This document shows, in pieces, positions 13,685 through 26,400 of a DNA stretch of 64,000 nucleotides (position 1 is its first letter; each line of letters opens with the position of its first letter). This DNA comes from Eriocheir sinensis (lineage: Eukaryota; Arthropoda; Malacostraca; Decapoda; Varunidae). A program made the position numbers and the translations under genes. The notes beneath the pieces were generated by a model. It was given only the letters and a program-made list of their open reading frames with translations, made no database searches and had not been told where the DNA came from. The stretch is from positions 3,043,361 to 3,107,360 of the forward strand of contig NC_066535.1 in NCBI RefSeq assembly GCF_024679095.1, written 5' to 3'.

Positions 13685-14345
13685 AATTCGTCAAGAGAGG
13701 AGATAGGGAAGGGAAAATGGGAGAATGTTCGAGAAGAGATGAGAAAAAATTCAGGAGAAGAGGAGGGGAGAGGGAAGGGAAAAGGGGAGAATGTTCGAGA
13801 AGAGATGAGAGAAGATTCAGGAGAGGAGGAGAGAGGGAAGGGAAAAGGGGAGAAGGTTCGAGAAGAGATGAGAGAAGATTCGGGAGGAGAGGAGAGGTGG
13901 GGAGAAGAGAGGAGGGGGAGGAAGAAGATTGTGAGAAAAGGTTCGGGCATGGGTTCGGGAGAAGAGGGGAGGGGTGGGGGGTTCGGGAGGAGAGGAATGG
14001 GGAGAGAAGGTTCGAGAGAGGAGAGAAGATTCGAGGAGAGGAGGTGAGAGGAGGGAGCGGGGAGAAAAGGTAAGGAAGGAGAGTAGGGGATAGGGGAGAG
14101 AAGGTTAAGTTTAGGGAGGAGAGAAGATTCAGGAGAGGAGAAGAGAGGACGACGAGAGGAGGTTAGGGAGGAGAGAAGATTCAGGAGATGAGAAGAGAGG
14201 ACGGGGAGAGAAGGTTAGGGAGGAGAGAAGATTCAGGAGAGGAGAAGAGAGGACGGGGAGAGAAGGTTAGGGAGGAGAGAAGGTTGGGGAGGAGAGAAGA
14301 TTCAGGAGAGGAGAGAGGAAGGGGGGGTGGGGTAGAGAAGGTTCG
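13682..14345. repeat. homopurine minisatellite
   Basis: About 660 bp in which the plus strand is almost entirely A and G. The first part repeats a unit of about 65 bp (GAGAATGTTCGAGAAGAGAT followed by GAGA-AGATTCAGGAG...). The second part repeats a unit of about 54 bp containing GAAGATTCAGGAGA and GGAGAGAAGGTTAGGG. Glu/Arg-rich open frames here are artefacts. Confidence 0.85.
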
Positions 14346-14653
14346 GGCAGGCAAGGATAGGCAAGACAAGACGGGCAAGGAGCCAAGTCAGGTGCAAGAT
14401 GACGCAACAATAATACCACCACCACCACCATCAGAGAACCTTGTTACCTGCAACTTTGGAAGCGCTCTGCTACCTTCCCGACCTTAGGCACGCGCGCACA
14501 CATGCACACCAATCACCTCTGGGTAGTTCTAGAAGATTATTGCCATTCTACCACCCGCTGGCAATCATCATCAATATATTATTTAGACGTCTGCGAACCA
14601 CATTTAGATTTAGCTAAGGTATATCCTCAGGCACAGGCAAGCACCATAATGAG

Positions 14654-14689
<36 letters not shown>

Positions 14690-15154
14690 AAGAAGAAGAA
14701 GAAGAAGAAGAATGTTTAGGAATAGTCGTTCAAATACTCATACAAAGGTTCAAACACACGCAGCAACGGGAAGGCCGGACAAGCAGAAAAGTGAATAATA
14801 AAAAAATAGCAATGCAATGTTTACTTGGATAAGCTGAAAGAGTGACAACGTAGCATAAACCATCGTGCGCTTATGAGTACACCGCACACTTTACTTGCAC
14901 TGAGAGGACAAAAAATAAAAATAAAATAAGGGAGTAAATAAACAAATACCAATACTCAAAATCACTCACGATATCAGGCATTGCATCAACGCCACTTACA
15001 AACGACATTTAACTTAAGGACGAGGAGAAAACTACCGACCAAGTGCTTCCGGGAGTTTTTTTTTTTTTTTTTTTAACAGGATGTGCTTAAATGGAAACGT
15101 CTAAATTGGAGTTTTATATAAATATGAACCATGGCAATAAAATAAGAACCTCTA
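14346..15154. other. no gene; short repeats only
   Basis: Contains (CT)n at 14660-14688 followed by (AAG)n to 14712, and an AT-rich tail with a T-run at 15056-15074. Confidence 0.4.
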
Positions 15155-15157
15155 CGA

Positions 15158-15239
15158 TGTTAGGTTAGGTTAGGTTTCGTGGTTAATCTGAATTTAGTTT
15201 TCGTTTTGGGTGACTTACTTTTCTCGATGTCTGGTAGTT

Positions 15240-15300
<61 letters not shown>

Positions 15301-15467
15301 TCGTTGCTGGTGGTGGTGGTGCTGCTGGCGTGCAACTCAAATCTGTAGCCACACCGCAAAGCGAGACGGAGTGCAAACAAAAGCAAACACTGGGGAATTC
15401 AATCTGTCGGCACATCCATTTTAAGACCATGACAAGAGACGTGTGAAGGCCATGCACGGGAGAGGAG

Positions 15468-15540
<73 letters not shown>

Positions 15541-15625
15541 ACTATATAGACATGAAGAAAAGCGTCACCCAAAAGGAAAACTGAATTCATATTAACCACG
15601 TGATCTAACCTAACCTAACCCAACC
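15158..15625. mobile_element. inverted-repeat element with TTAGG tips
   Basis: The left arm begins TTAGG x3 (15160-15174) and continues GTGGTTAATCTGAATTTAGT...TTTTGGGTGAC, then (CT)n at 15242-15297. The right arm is its mirror: (GA)n at 15472-15538, GTCACCCAAAAGGAAAACTG...ATTAACCAC and CCTAA x3 (15605-15620). The translations of the two arms read MVNLNLVFVLGDLLFSMSG and MVNMNSVFLLGDAFLHV, which confirms the symmetry. A unique centre of about 170 bp lies between. Looks like a foldback-type non-autonomous element. Confidence 0.75.
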
Positions 15626-15989
15626 CAACGGAACCTGGCACGCGGATACATAATTTCGTCTTCCATTTAGGTCGCGTGCATGTAGAGTCCCTTTGACCGA
15701 GTCCTACTAAGAGTCCATTTGCGGGCCTGTTGGGCGCCTTATTTTTCTAGCCACTACCACCTCGTCTCGTAAAAAACAGGCAGCAAATAATATTCCAAAA
15801 TCTTAGTTGTCGGGACTCTATCTATCAAGGACTCACAGATCACGACCCAGAAGAAAGTTACGCTAAAAAAAAGAGGCTAATAATTTCATAACCAATAGCG
15901 TAGTCGTGTGTGGGGTGAGCTGAGCAAACAATGGCCTATCGCTGTGTGCAGAAGCTATCATATCCAAACCTCACCTCGATTCTAGCTGG

Positions 15990-16570
15990 TTTTCAGGTAC
16001 GATAAGGAAGGGTGAGGAAAGATAATGAAGGGATGGAAAGCATAGGGGAAAGAAAGGGTGAGAAGGAAAACTGAAAAAAATAGGGATGGGAAGACAAAGG
16101 AAAAAAAAGAAAGGGAAAACCAGAAGCTAGCGAAGTACGAAGAAAAGAAAAAGTGTGGAAATAAAAAGGAAGATCAGGGAAACGAGGACGAGATATGAAG
16201 AGAAGGAACAACAGAGAAAAAGGGAGAACAGAAAGCAGATACTGAAATAACAAGAGGTCATTAAAAAAATAGGAAGAGAAGGGAAATTAGATAAAAAAGG
16301 GAACAAAAGAAAGAGAAGCGAAACCACAAAAAAGAATGGTAAGAGATGAGAGCAAGAGAGAGGGTAAACCAAAGAAAGGGAAGAGAAAGGAACACAAGGA
16401 AAGGAAGAGGCTGGGGTATGGTCGAGTAATAGTTAAGCGAAACCAGAAAAAAATAATAGAAAGATGAGAATAAAAGGAGAAGGTAGCCTACAGCAGAGAA
16501 AGGAAAAGGAAGAGAAGGGAACACAGGGAAAGGAAAAGGCTGAGGATGGTTAGGGTAGAGATGGTCAGGG
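15990..16570. repeat. purine-rich stretch
   Basis: About 580 bp strongly biased to A and G on the plus strand, with loose repeats of GGAAAGG-AAGAGAAGGGAACA (near 16380 and 16500). No gene; minus-strand open frames are Phe/Leu/Ser-rich artefacts. Confidence 0.6.
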
Positions 16571-19070
16571 GAGGAAACCAGTAGTATACAGAGGATGATA
16601 GCGTAGGCCTGGCTGGAGCAGAGGCGGCAGACAAAGGATAAATGGTAGCCTGGAGCGAGGCAGACTGACACCAGGTATTGATTTGACTATTCCTACTGTG
16701 CCATCAATTTCGTAAGAGTCGATACTAAATTAAAACGAGCACGTAACCCCCCTCCCCATAAATCATCCTGCCTCTTCAATGATAAACACAATAAGTCACT
16801 ACGGAACCTTTACATGACAAATAGTTTTAGTTATACATATACTACAAATAATAATAATAATAATAATAAACCATTCCTCTTCCTCATTATGTAATGGAAC
16901 GCCAGTGTCCTCTCCCGGCAACTCATCGGTTCACGTCCTACTGTATTGGGTCAGGCGGAGATAGGCGGCGACAGGGACAGAGAAAAACGGCGGCTCAAAC
17001 CCCACCAGACTGACTCAGACCCGTCAAAGCCACCCAGTCACTCCTACTCCTGACCCATCAAACTCGGAGCCTACGTGAACCAACCTTATTCAGACACATC
17101 AAACCCAGAACCCACCCAATTCCACCTAGTCCAGACCAAAGTAAGCCCAGAACTCACTGCAACCCACCTAACCCAAATTCACCTAATCCCTACCCACTAA
17201 ACACACCTAACTAAGGTCAACAATAAACCCACAACTAAGCATTCTATTAGGCTATACCAGCTCCACCACACCACCCACGTCTAAAAGCCAGCCATCCACC
17301 CAACTACCAAAACCCCACGCACTCAGCCAAGCCAAGCCAAGTCCCGGCGCCACATCTCTTCTCCGGGCCAGCCTGAGTGCTCCCTCCCCCCAGCCCCGCC
17401 TACCTGCCTCCGTGTTGTTTGTGTGCACTGGTCGAGGGAAGGGAATGGTTCGCCACCCAGTAAGAGATGTTCAGGCATGCCGGCACTCACTTCCCCGTCG
17501 GAAGAAACATCACTTCCCTATTTATAAGAGGAAAACAGGAAGGATATTCTGATAGAAGACGTGTGTATGTAGAAGCAAGGAATGCTTGCCAAGCTTAGTC
17601 GTTTAGGATTAGGGAATCAGTTCTGACTTCACAATGGTTAAAAAGTTCCAATGAATACTATAAGTAAAGCAGAGGAGGGGAATAACTATACTCATTTAGC
17701 AACTAAAAAACAAGAAGAAAGTGGAAAATGGCTCCGGAAAAGATATGGGTCAGGTTTTGTATGTCTGCAAACCCCCAACGAAACAGTAAAAAATTGTGAA
17801 CATTTTTGTGCTCCGAAAAGAACGGACGGAGAGGTAACACGCTCACCATTGTTTACATGTTCAAAAAAGGTGGCGGTTGTTTTTCGTCCCCAGCAGGTGA
17901 CGGAAGCACGCTCCAGGGCACGCCCGCGCGTGATGGACATGTGCTGCGTCAAAGGGGCAAAACCATGAGTGTATGACATGTTGTGTGACCCACTTTCCCA
18001 TTTTTTTTTTCTGTCTGTAGGATGTTTTCTGCTTTTATTCACGGTGTTAAAACGGTCCATCCTTCTTGCCGCTCAATGCTTAGAAAAACGTGGGTAGAGT
18101 CATTATTTCACTAAGCCTTGTGTTCTGCATCTATCATTTATATGAAGTCTGAGGTCATCCTGTTGATCTTTATAGGAAATGGATGTCTAAATGAATTAAC
18201 TTGTGCCCCCAGCTTACTTTAATCCCCCTAATTCTTATTTTCCACTTTTCTTTATCCATCTCATCCACACCGGCAAACCTACGACATGGCAACGATAATA
18301 TATTCGAACATTTACAGGAATGAGAACTATCAAGATTTTTTTTTTTAACACCTCGAGATCTCGTCATGAATGTATACTGTTCTTCCTTGGAAAGGCCTGA
18401 GAGGTAAACTGTGTCGAGACGGATGTCATATTTTGGCTGAGGTGTGTTCTGGGTCATGGCATAGTTATGACCTAGTGATGCGTTAGGGAAACGAAAACGA
18501 GGTAGGGCGTGGCTTACAAACAACAATGCGTATACATACTTTATTTTGCATGGTTCCCTTTTTATTTCACCTTTCGTTTCATCATCATCACCATTAATAT
18601 TGTAAGCCTTCCTCTTCACCCTATTGCCTTAATGCCCACGTCGACGACTTTGCTATACAGTCACATCATCTTTATCTGAACCCACTGTCAACACATTCAT
18701 TGACCTCGTAGTAATGCTGTCACCAATAAAAGCTTCAATGAGATGGGAGGAACAAATTAATCACTATTATTAATAAATCGTAAAAACTAATTTGCCAAGT
18801 AAACAACTATTTTTTTCAGTATCCTTATAGCTGTGTGTGTGTGTGTGTGTGTGATCCCAACCGCCCCGTCAAACATCACGTGACAAAATTACCGACCTCA
18901 CGACCTAGCGCAGAGGAGGAACGCTTCCCCCACTGACTCCCCAACACAACCATCCACCCCCTCCATCCACTGCACTGACCTACTAAAAACACCAATACAT
19001 ATCAACCCCAGCACCACCACCACCATTACTCAAGACACTTCCTCTCCCGGCTTATCCTATTCCTCCTCCT
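16571..19070. other. no supported gene
   Basis: Includes a C/A-rich tract (17000-17330) with CCCA-type repeats, a short (AAT)n near 16848, (GT)n at 18832-18853 and AT-rich DNA. Two open frames (17692-18060 and 18170-18619, both minus) have no recognised family, no domain and no splice context, and are not accepted. Confidence 0.4.
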
Positions 19071-19074
19071 TTTT

Positions 19075-19120
<46 letters not shown>

Positions 19121-19121
19121 A
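19075..19121. repeat. (ACT)n triplet microsatellite
   Basis: About fifteen CTA/ACT units. Confidence 0.9.
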
Positions 19122-19370
19122 ATACCGACCCTTCTACCCTTCCCTCCGTCTCCTACTTTTTTTTTCAGAAACAAATATTCCTCTTGCACCAGCGACAGCG
19201 ACAACTGCCCTACTACCAACCCCAACTATCTTCGTTCCCTCCCCAACAACCCGCTACTCCGATTCTGATGTGTTGCAGAGTGAGGAGATGACACGAGTTG
19301 CATTATCGTGAGTGTGCCAGTCATTCACCAAGCTCTGATCATGGTCTGTACTCGGGTGACTTTTTTTTCT

Positions 19371-19378
19371 AGTGTGTG

Positions 19379-19467
<89 letters not shown>
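19371..19467. repeat. (GT)n microsatellite
   Basis: Nearly 100 bp of GT with one TTT interruption; a second (GT)n lies at 19680-19708. Confidence 0.95.
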
Positions 19468-19470
<3 letters not shown>

Positions 19471-19709
19471 GTGGCTGATAGAGTAAATGGGGTGAATGTC
19501 CTGAGAGTATAATAGAAGAGGTGAGGGTAGGGAAGGATCGTGTATAAGTGTAAATGAATGGGATTTGGGGTATGGGAGGGTGCAGGTGGAGGTGAAATAG
19601 GGAAAGGGGTTGGTAGTCTTGTGTACATGCTAGTGAAGGCGGGGTGGGAGGGATTGCGTGTGATATAACGAGGGCCTTACGTGTGTGTGTGTGTGTGTGT
19701 GTGTGTGTC

Positions 19710-20225
19710 AGTATTGATCGCACTCATGGATTACAAGACATACGCTGCAAATTGATATCAGCGATTTCAATTAGCTACAGACGATGCATGACGTAGGACA
19801 TACTTTTTCAGCAAGGGTGACACGGAATATAAGGAGAAAGGAGTCTTAGGTAGAAAAAAGGGGCGGGAAGGGCACGAGAGATGGGTTTCTTGCTTGTTCT
19901 CCAATTAAGTACAGAGTAAATTAAGGCATTAGCAATAGCAACAATGAGGCGTCGACCCAAAACTAAGTTGAACAGCGAGGTGGAGGTAAAAATGCAGGGC
20001 AAAGGGACGGGTGATGGAAGGAAGGGGGTTGAAGGTTTGGCATACCATATAACCCAAGGCATGACAGGCAAGGGCGTCACCAAGCCACTTGGGGCGTTAC
20101 CCATACAGGGCACACGCCTGAGACGCCTTCACGGCGCCCACGCCCTTCAGTGGCGCCACGCCGCGCCGTGCTGCCACCGCTTCCTCTTCATTCACCTTTC
20201 CTCTTGTGCCGAGTTGATCTATGTA

Positions 20226-20226
<1 letters not shown>
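19710..20226. other. no supported gene
   Basis: Moderately GC-rich, no recognised family in any frame. Confidence 0.4.

Positions 20227-20296
<70 letters not shown>
20227..20296. repeat. (TA)n microsatellite
   Basis: Pure TA. A second (GT)n-(TA)n block lies at 20504-20583. Confidence 0.95.
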
Positions 20297-20297
<1 letters not shown>

Positions 20298-20504
20298 AGG
20301 CCGTAATTTCTGGGGAGGCTAGGGGGCTATAGGCCCCCAATGTTTCTATATCGGCCTCAAAGTGCCCATAAAAGTGCTTATTTAAAAAAAAATTCCCCAC
20401 CTGCGAATGCTCGCTTAACTCACCACCCTCCCCTCCCCCCTTCATCATGAACCTATGATGCCCTCTAGCTCCCCAAACCAAAATCTGCCAAAATTACGGG
20501 CCTC

Positions 20505-20585
<81 letters not shown>

Positions 20586-20732
20586 ATCTATTCTAGTATC
20601 AGTTCAGGCTGGAACGTACATATACGACTGCCAATCTCATACAATGCAATATATATCTACAATAATTTCTGGCCAGGCAGCAAGGCGAGGCACACAGGAA
20701 TTCCTATAAGGGGTCGTTGAAGAACGCTAACC

Positions 20733-20781
20733 GTCACTACTACTACTACAGTACTACTACTACTACTACTACTACTACTTA
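20733..20781. repeat. (ACT)n triplet microsatellite
   Basis: Imperfect ACT/CTA triplets. Confidence 0.9.
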
Positions 20782-20934
20782 CTACTAAACAGGCTCTTAA
20801 CACGCTGTAATGCAAGTAACTGGCTCACGTGTTCGCGGCCTGCTTCTGACACCAATTTTCATTTTGACGGTGGGTGCGATGTAACAGGCAAATGCAAACC
20901 TGTACAACTGTAATGGCCCGAAATGCAATGACTC

Positions 20935-21292
20935 CCAAGGCCTTGGCCCGCGTGGTATATTGAACCCTTTCCCTTGAGTTCATTTCGCGTCCCCAGGGCC
21001 CGGGTTCGAATCTTGGGTAGTTGTTGGGAAACTTAAGATTCATATTTATCCTCAGCAGATCAATTTCTCATGTGCTTCGGAAAGTGGCAATCCCCTTCCC
21101 CCACCCCTCCTGACAGAGGCAGATTAACGGTGGGCATCCTTTCTTAATAAAAAAATTTAAAAAAATAAAAAGCCATGTTTTCATCTGCTCACCAAGCCCC
21201 AAGTGGCGGTCGAGCAAATTAAATCACCCAAGCGGGCGACCTCGTAATGAGCCAATAGGGTTTCTGTTCCCTGCATTTCCATGTTTCCATGT
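20935..21292 (+). mobile_element. tRNA-like SINE with CR1-like octamer tail
   Basis: Contains a B-box-like GGGTTCGAATCTTGGG (21001) and, downstream of an A-rich link, the block GCGGGCGACCTCGTAATGAG. It ends TTTCCATGTTTCCATG, a repeated octamer of the kind found at CR1 LINE ends. This suggests a composite SINE whose tail is borrowed from a CR1-type partner. The A-box is not clear. Confidence 0.45.
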
Positions 21293-21642
21293 AGGTGCTA
21301 CTGGGAGGTGGGACGTGGACAACAGCCTTGCGTGTATGACTCCTAAAGCATTCACATTATTCCATGAAAAACGTAACCATTCGCTTCAATTTAAAATCAT
21401 CCGTGAACGACTGAGGTGAAAGAAATATGTTCCGCTGGTCCTGGGGCAAGACCCACTTTGAGGCGAACCGTTGGGCGCCGCGGGAGGCGGGTAGGCAATT
21501 ACCTTCAGGGGCACAATACCTCGAGGAAAATTCTTTAGGGCACTGGGGGTTTCTCCCTGCTGTTTTGTGTTCGATGTGCATTTTTTGTTGTTCTTTCCTT
21601 TGAATGGGTTGCTCTGGCGAACATCTCCCAGTGCATCGTTAG

Positions 21643-21720
21643 TAGGGGTAGGCAGATACCGGTACCAGTACTGGTACTAACGGTACCAGACTGCTCGGTA
21701 CCGGTACCGATACTGACCAG
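21643..21720. mobile_element. hAT-like end with GGTACC palindromes
   Basis: TAGGGGTAGGCAGATACCGG followed by GTACCAGTACTGGTAC and GGTACCGGTACC. TAGGGGTGGGCA-type starts are common in hAT elements. A complementary CTGCCTACCCCTA lies at 24085-24097, but no matching 8-bp duplication is seen, so the two ends may be from different insertions. Confidence 0.4.
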
Positions 21721-21807
21721 TCGCTCATGATGTCCCTCATTAATTTTCTTCCTCACACGAGTGACAGGCTGAGACTGAGTGCCAGAGTGAATATCTCGGT
21801 GAAATGG

Positions 21808-21811
<4 letters not shown>

Positions 21812-21854
<43 letters not shown>
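21812..21854. repeat. (CT)n upstream of CR1 copy B
   Basis: Ends exactly at the 5' boundary of the CR1 copy. Confidence 0.95.
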
Positions 21855-21856
<2 letters not shown>

Positions 21857-23202
21857 GTGAGTTACCTTGAAAGCCACTCATTAATTGGGGACTCACAACA
21901 TGGCTTCCGAAACAAAAGATCCTGCCTATCAAATCTATTAACCTTTTATTATTTTATAACGACCTCTTCACTGTTTATGACGTAACCAAATCACTGGACG
22001 TAGTCTATCTTGATTTCCAGAAAGCGTTTGATAAAGTCCCGCATCATAAATTACTTTACAAATTAAAGCAAATAGGTATTGACGGTCAGGTAAACCAATG
22101 GATCGCGAATTGGTTGAGCAACAGACAACAAAGAGTAGTGATTGACGGATTTAACTCAGAGTGGGCGCCGGTCACTAGTGGCGTCCCTCAGGGCTCGGTT
22201 CTTGGCCCAGTGCTCTTCATTATTTACATCAACGACGTGGATGTTGGACTCAATAACCGCATTAGTAAATTTGCAGACGACACAAAGATTGGTAACTCGG
22301 TTCTCACTGACGAAGACAGGCAAAGCCTCCAAGAGGATTTGCACAAAATTTCAGCTTGGTCGGATAGATGGGAGATGCCCTTTAACGTAGACAAGTGCCA
22401 GGTCCTTCAAGTTGGAACGAGGAATAAGAAGTTTGATTACGAAATGCGCGGCGTGAAACTCAAAAGCGTTCAATGCGTCAAGGACTTGGGGGTCAAAATA
22501 GCGTCAAACCTCAAATTCTCACAGCAATGCATCGATGCAGCAAATAAAGCGAACAGAATGTTGGGCTTCATTAAAAGAAACTTTTTATTTAAGAATAAAG
22601 ATGTAATACTCCCGCTCTACAACAGTTTAGTCAGACCCCACTTGGAATATGCGGTACAGTTTTGGTCTCCCCACCATGCAAAGGATATTACTAAATTAGA
22701 AGGTGTTCAGCGTCGGGCAACGAAAATTATCCCTTCCTTGCGCAACAAATCCTACGAAGAAAGGCTTTCTACCCTTAACATGTTCTCTCTTGAGAAACGT
22801 CGCCTCCGAGGAAAACTGATCGAATGTTTTAAAATACTTAATGGTTTCACGAATGTAGACAGATCAACATTGTTTATGATCGATGACACTTTGCGCACGA
22901 GGAACAATGGCGTAAAACTCAGATGTAGACAAGTAAATTCAGACTGCACCAAATTTTTCTTCACCAACGTTGTAGTGCGAGAATGGAATAAGCTCCCACC
23001 ATCAGTGGTCCAGTGTAACACGATTGACTCCTTCAAAAATAAGCTCGACCGTCACTTCCTTCAACTTAATATCAACTAGAGTAGAAATGCAACGTTTTGG
23101 AGTCTTCTGATTAATGTAAAATCACTTAGGTTTAAGGACAGACCACCAAGTCTGGACCATGGGGTCTGTGTGGTCTGATTTTCTATGTAAATCTATGTAA
23201 AT
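21857..23202 (+). mobile_element. CR1-type LINE, 5'-truncated, RT largely intact (copy B)
   Basis: The reverse-transcriptase frame runs from a frameshift near 21945 to the stop at 23079 (the 321-residue frame 22114-23079 is its main part). Motifs visible: VVYLDFQKAFDKVPHHKLL (with the first catalytic Asp), SGVPQGSVLGPVLFIIYIND, KFADDTKIGN (catalytic FADD), [20 protein letters not shown] and VVREWNKLPPSVVQ. The order and motifs are those of CR1. The endonuclease is missing (5' truncation). The 3' UTR ends TATGTAAATC twice and then CT. It is the best-preserved of four copies here and serves as reference for the others. Confidence 0.93.
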
Positions 23203-23511
23203 CTCTCTCTCCCTGAATGAAGAAAATATTTATTTTTTCGATAAAAAATAGCATTTATAGTTATTACGGATGGACTCGGTCTAATAACAATAACAGTATA
23301 TATTGCCAAACCTTTAAAAAAAGAATTGGACATGAAGAATTATCTCATAGATAAATTAATAAAATAATGAAGGCGGGAGGGAGGATGGAAACACAATGCA
23401 GGACAAAATGGCGGGAAGTCCGTCAGAAAGTCAGCAGAGCAAGGCCTAATAACTCGTCCCCACACTCCATGGCGAGCGTGTCACTAAGCGCCGGCATTGG
23501 AATCCAACCGG
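23203..23511. other. short (CT)n then AT-rich DNA
   Basis: CT run at 23203-23212 directly after the CR1 tail; nothing else recognised. Confidence 0.5.
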
Positions 23512-23512
23512 T

Positions 23513-23676
23513 ACTAGCGGTAATGGTACCGTTTGGGTTCCGACACTTTAACGGAACCGCAGTACCGAGTGGTATCGATTCTACTCGGTACTGGTCAGTA
23601 CCGAGTAGTATCGATACCACTCAGTACTGCGGTTCCGTTAAAGTATCGGAACCCTAACGGTACCATTACCGCTAGT
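23513..23676. repeat. 164-bp near-perfect palindrome
   Basis: Arms 23513-23593 and 23596-23676 (81 bp each) are reverse complements with about four mismatches and a 2-bp centre. The outer tips read ACTAGCGGTAATGGTACC and GGTACCATTACCGCTAGT. The arms are built from GGTACC and GTATCGATAC-like words. Confidence 0.88.
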
Positions 23677-24043
23677 GTGCCATATACATGATGCCTATAT
23701 TTCACTCCGCATTCAGAGAAGTACGAGTGGGGATTTTCAAGCAGTAAATTATCATACATGGTCAAGAAATATTTTACATCGTGTCAACTATAGTCTATCG
23801 AATCTAACTTGAGCCTTTAGGTACGGCTCCCCTGAGCCGCGCTAATGCCACATCACCCCCAGGGTCCAGAGAAAGATAGGGTCTGATCACGGACCCACCA
23901 AAATTGAAACGGACTGCGCATTCCGTGACGTTATATATGATTTTGCTTGGCTGTTCAGAACGCGAGAGTGAAACCTACGTGAATCTTCCGTGGTGGCGGA
24001 AGGATGAATGATGCGACCTGGCGACTATTGCCAAGGTGACCCA

Positions 24044-24234
24044 ACGTTGCCAGATTGTCGTACTCAGCCGATTATATTTCCCGACTGCCTACCCCTAAAC
24101 TGTCTTCTGGGCTCCAATAACGAAATTAATTTATAGTTATCGTTAAAAGAGTTAGATTCTGATGTTTCCTGGCAATAGTTAGGCGTCAGAAACCGGTATA
24201 TACTATGCTCTGAGTACGAAAATCTGGCAACGTC
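24044..24234. repeat. inverted repeat, 23-bp arms
   Basis: CGTTGCCAGATTGTCGTACT (24044) pairs with the complement of AGTACGAAAATCTGGCAACG (24215) across about 145 bp. Probably a small MITE or the subterminal part of a larger one. Confidence 0.6.
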
Positions 24235-24249
24235 GCATGAGCCACGTTG

Positions 24250-25959
<1,710 letters not shown>

Positions 25960-26144
25960 CTGGAGGTGAGCATGGAGCGTTGGAAGAGGGAAGACTCCCT
26001 ATTCATCAGTTCATTTCGGAAGCGGGACATTTCATCTTCCATCTTCTTCATTTCCTGGTCAAATCTCTCACGGATGGAGTTGAATTCTTGATCGATAACA
26101 CTGAAGTCTCCGAGCTTGACCGGGATGTGCTTGAACCCTTCCAT
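25960..26144 (-). CDS. small heat-shock protein, first coding exon
   Basis: Encodes MEGFKHIPVKLGDFSVIDQE, FNSIRERFDQEMKKMEDEMS and RFRNELMNRESSLFQ..., 61 residues plus two bases. This closely resembles the N-terminus of the Drosophila CG14207-type small heat-shock proteins (HSP20/alpha-crystallin family), which have IP-KLGDFSVID-EF-IRERFD-EM-KMEEEM. Relatives are ATP-independent chaperones linked to muscle and to the BAG3/Starvin chaperone-assisted pathway. The start is fixed by an in-frame TAA two codons upstream. The exon ends tccag|gtaatg in phase 2. The alpha-crystallin domain would be in later exons at lower coordinates; I could not find it in 1-25950, so it probably lies beyond the left edge across a long intron. 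Its neighbour upstream is the synthetase 3' end, same strand. Confidence 0.82.
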
Positions 26145-26400
26145 CGCTGCTTAGTGATGTGGGGAAGAGGGGGCAAAGGGCACGAATATATCAAGAGGCG
26201 GGCGTCGCTGCTCCGTCTTGTGTCGATGCTTCTGGCAGACTGACGGAATGGTTTGGCGCTGCGGGCGGCTTGGCCCCGCGTAGCAGCCCCGCCGCCCGCC
26301 TCGGTTCGCCGCCCCGCCCCGTGAGCCGCCTCGCCCCGCCCCGCATCCCAGCCACGGTATAGACCAAAGATTATAGAGCATTACCTAACTCGCTAGACTC
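26145..26400 (-). promoter_or_regulatory. GC-rich 5' flank of the small heat-shock gene
   Basis: Immediately upstream of the sHSP start the sequence is very rich in C and G (26240-26350 has many CCGCC and CCCCGCC runs), unlike the AT-rich DNA beyond it. This is the expected place for the 5' UTR and promoter. I saw no convincing heat-shock element (inverted GAA/TTC triplets) and no TATA box at a sensible distance. The extent is a guess. Confidence 0.35.

Noticed and set aside
13682..14345. Glu/Arg-rich coding exon
   Set aside because: All frames are equally open because the strand lacks T; the repeat structure explains it.
15160..15174. Telomere or internal telomere array
   Set aside because: Only three TTAGG units, mirrored by three CCTAA units at the other end of an inverted-repeat element; not an array.
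17692..18060. 122-codon minus-strand open frame with several Cys and His
   Set aside because: Looked at for a zinc-finger or THAP pattern; spacing does not fit and the opposite strand is equally open.
18170..18619. 149-codon minus-strand open frame
   Set aside because: No recognised family, AT-rich, no splice or codon-use support; could be chance. Kept out of the gene list.
22114..23079. 321-residue protein as a host gene
   Set aside because: It is the reverse transcriptase of a CR1 LINE (FADD, GVPQGSVLGPVLF) with sister copies at 4428, 41675 and 44429.
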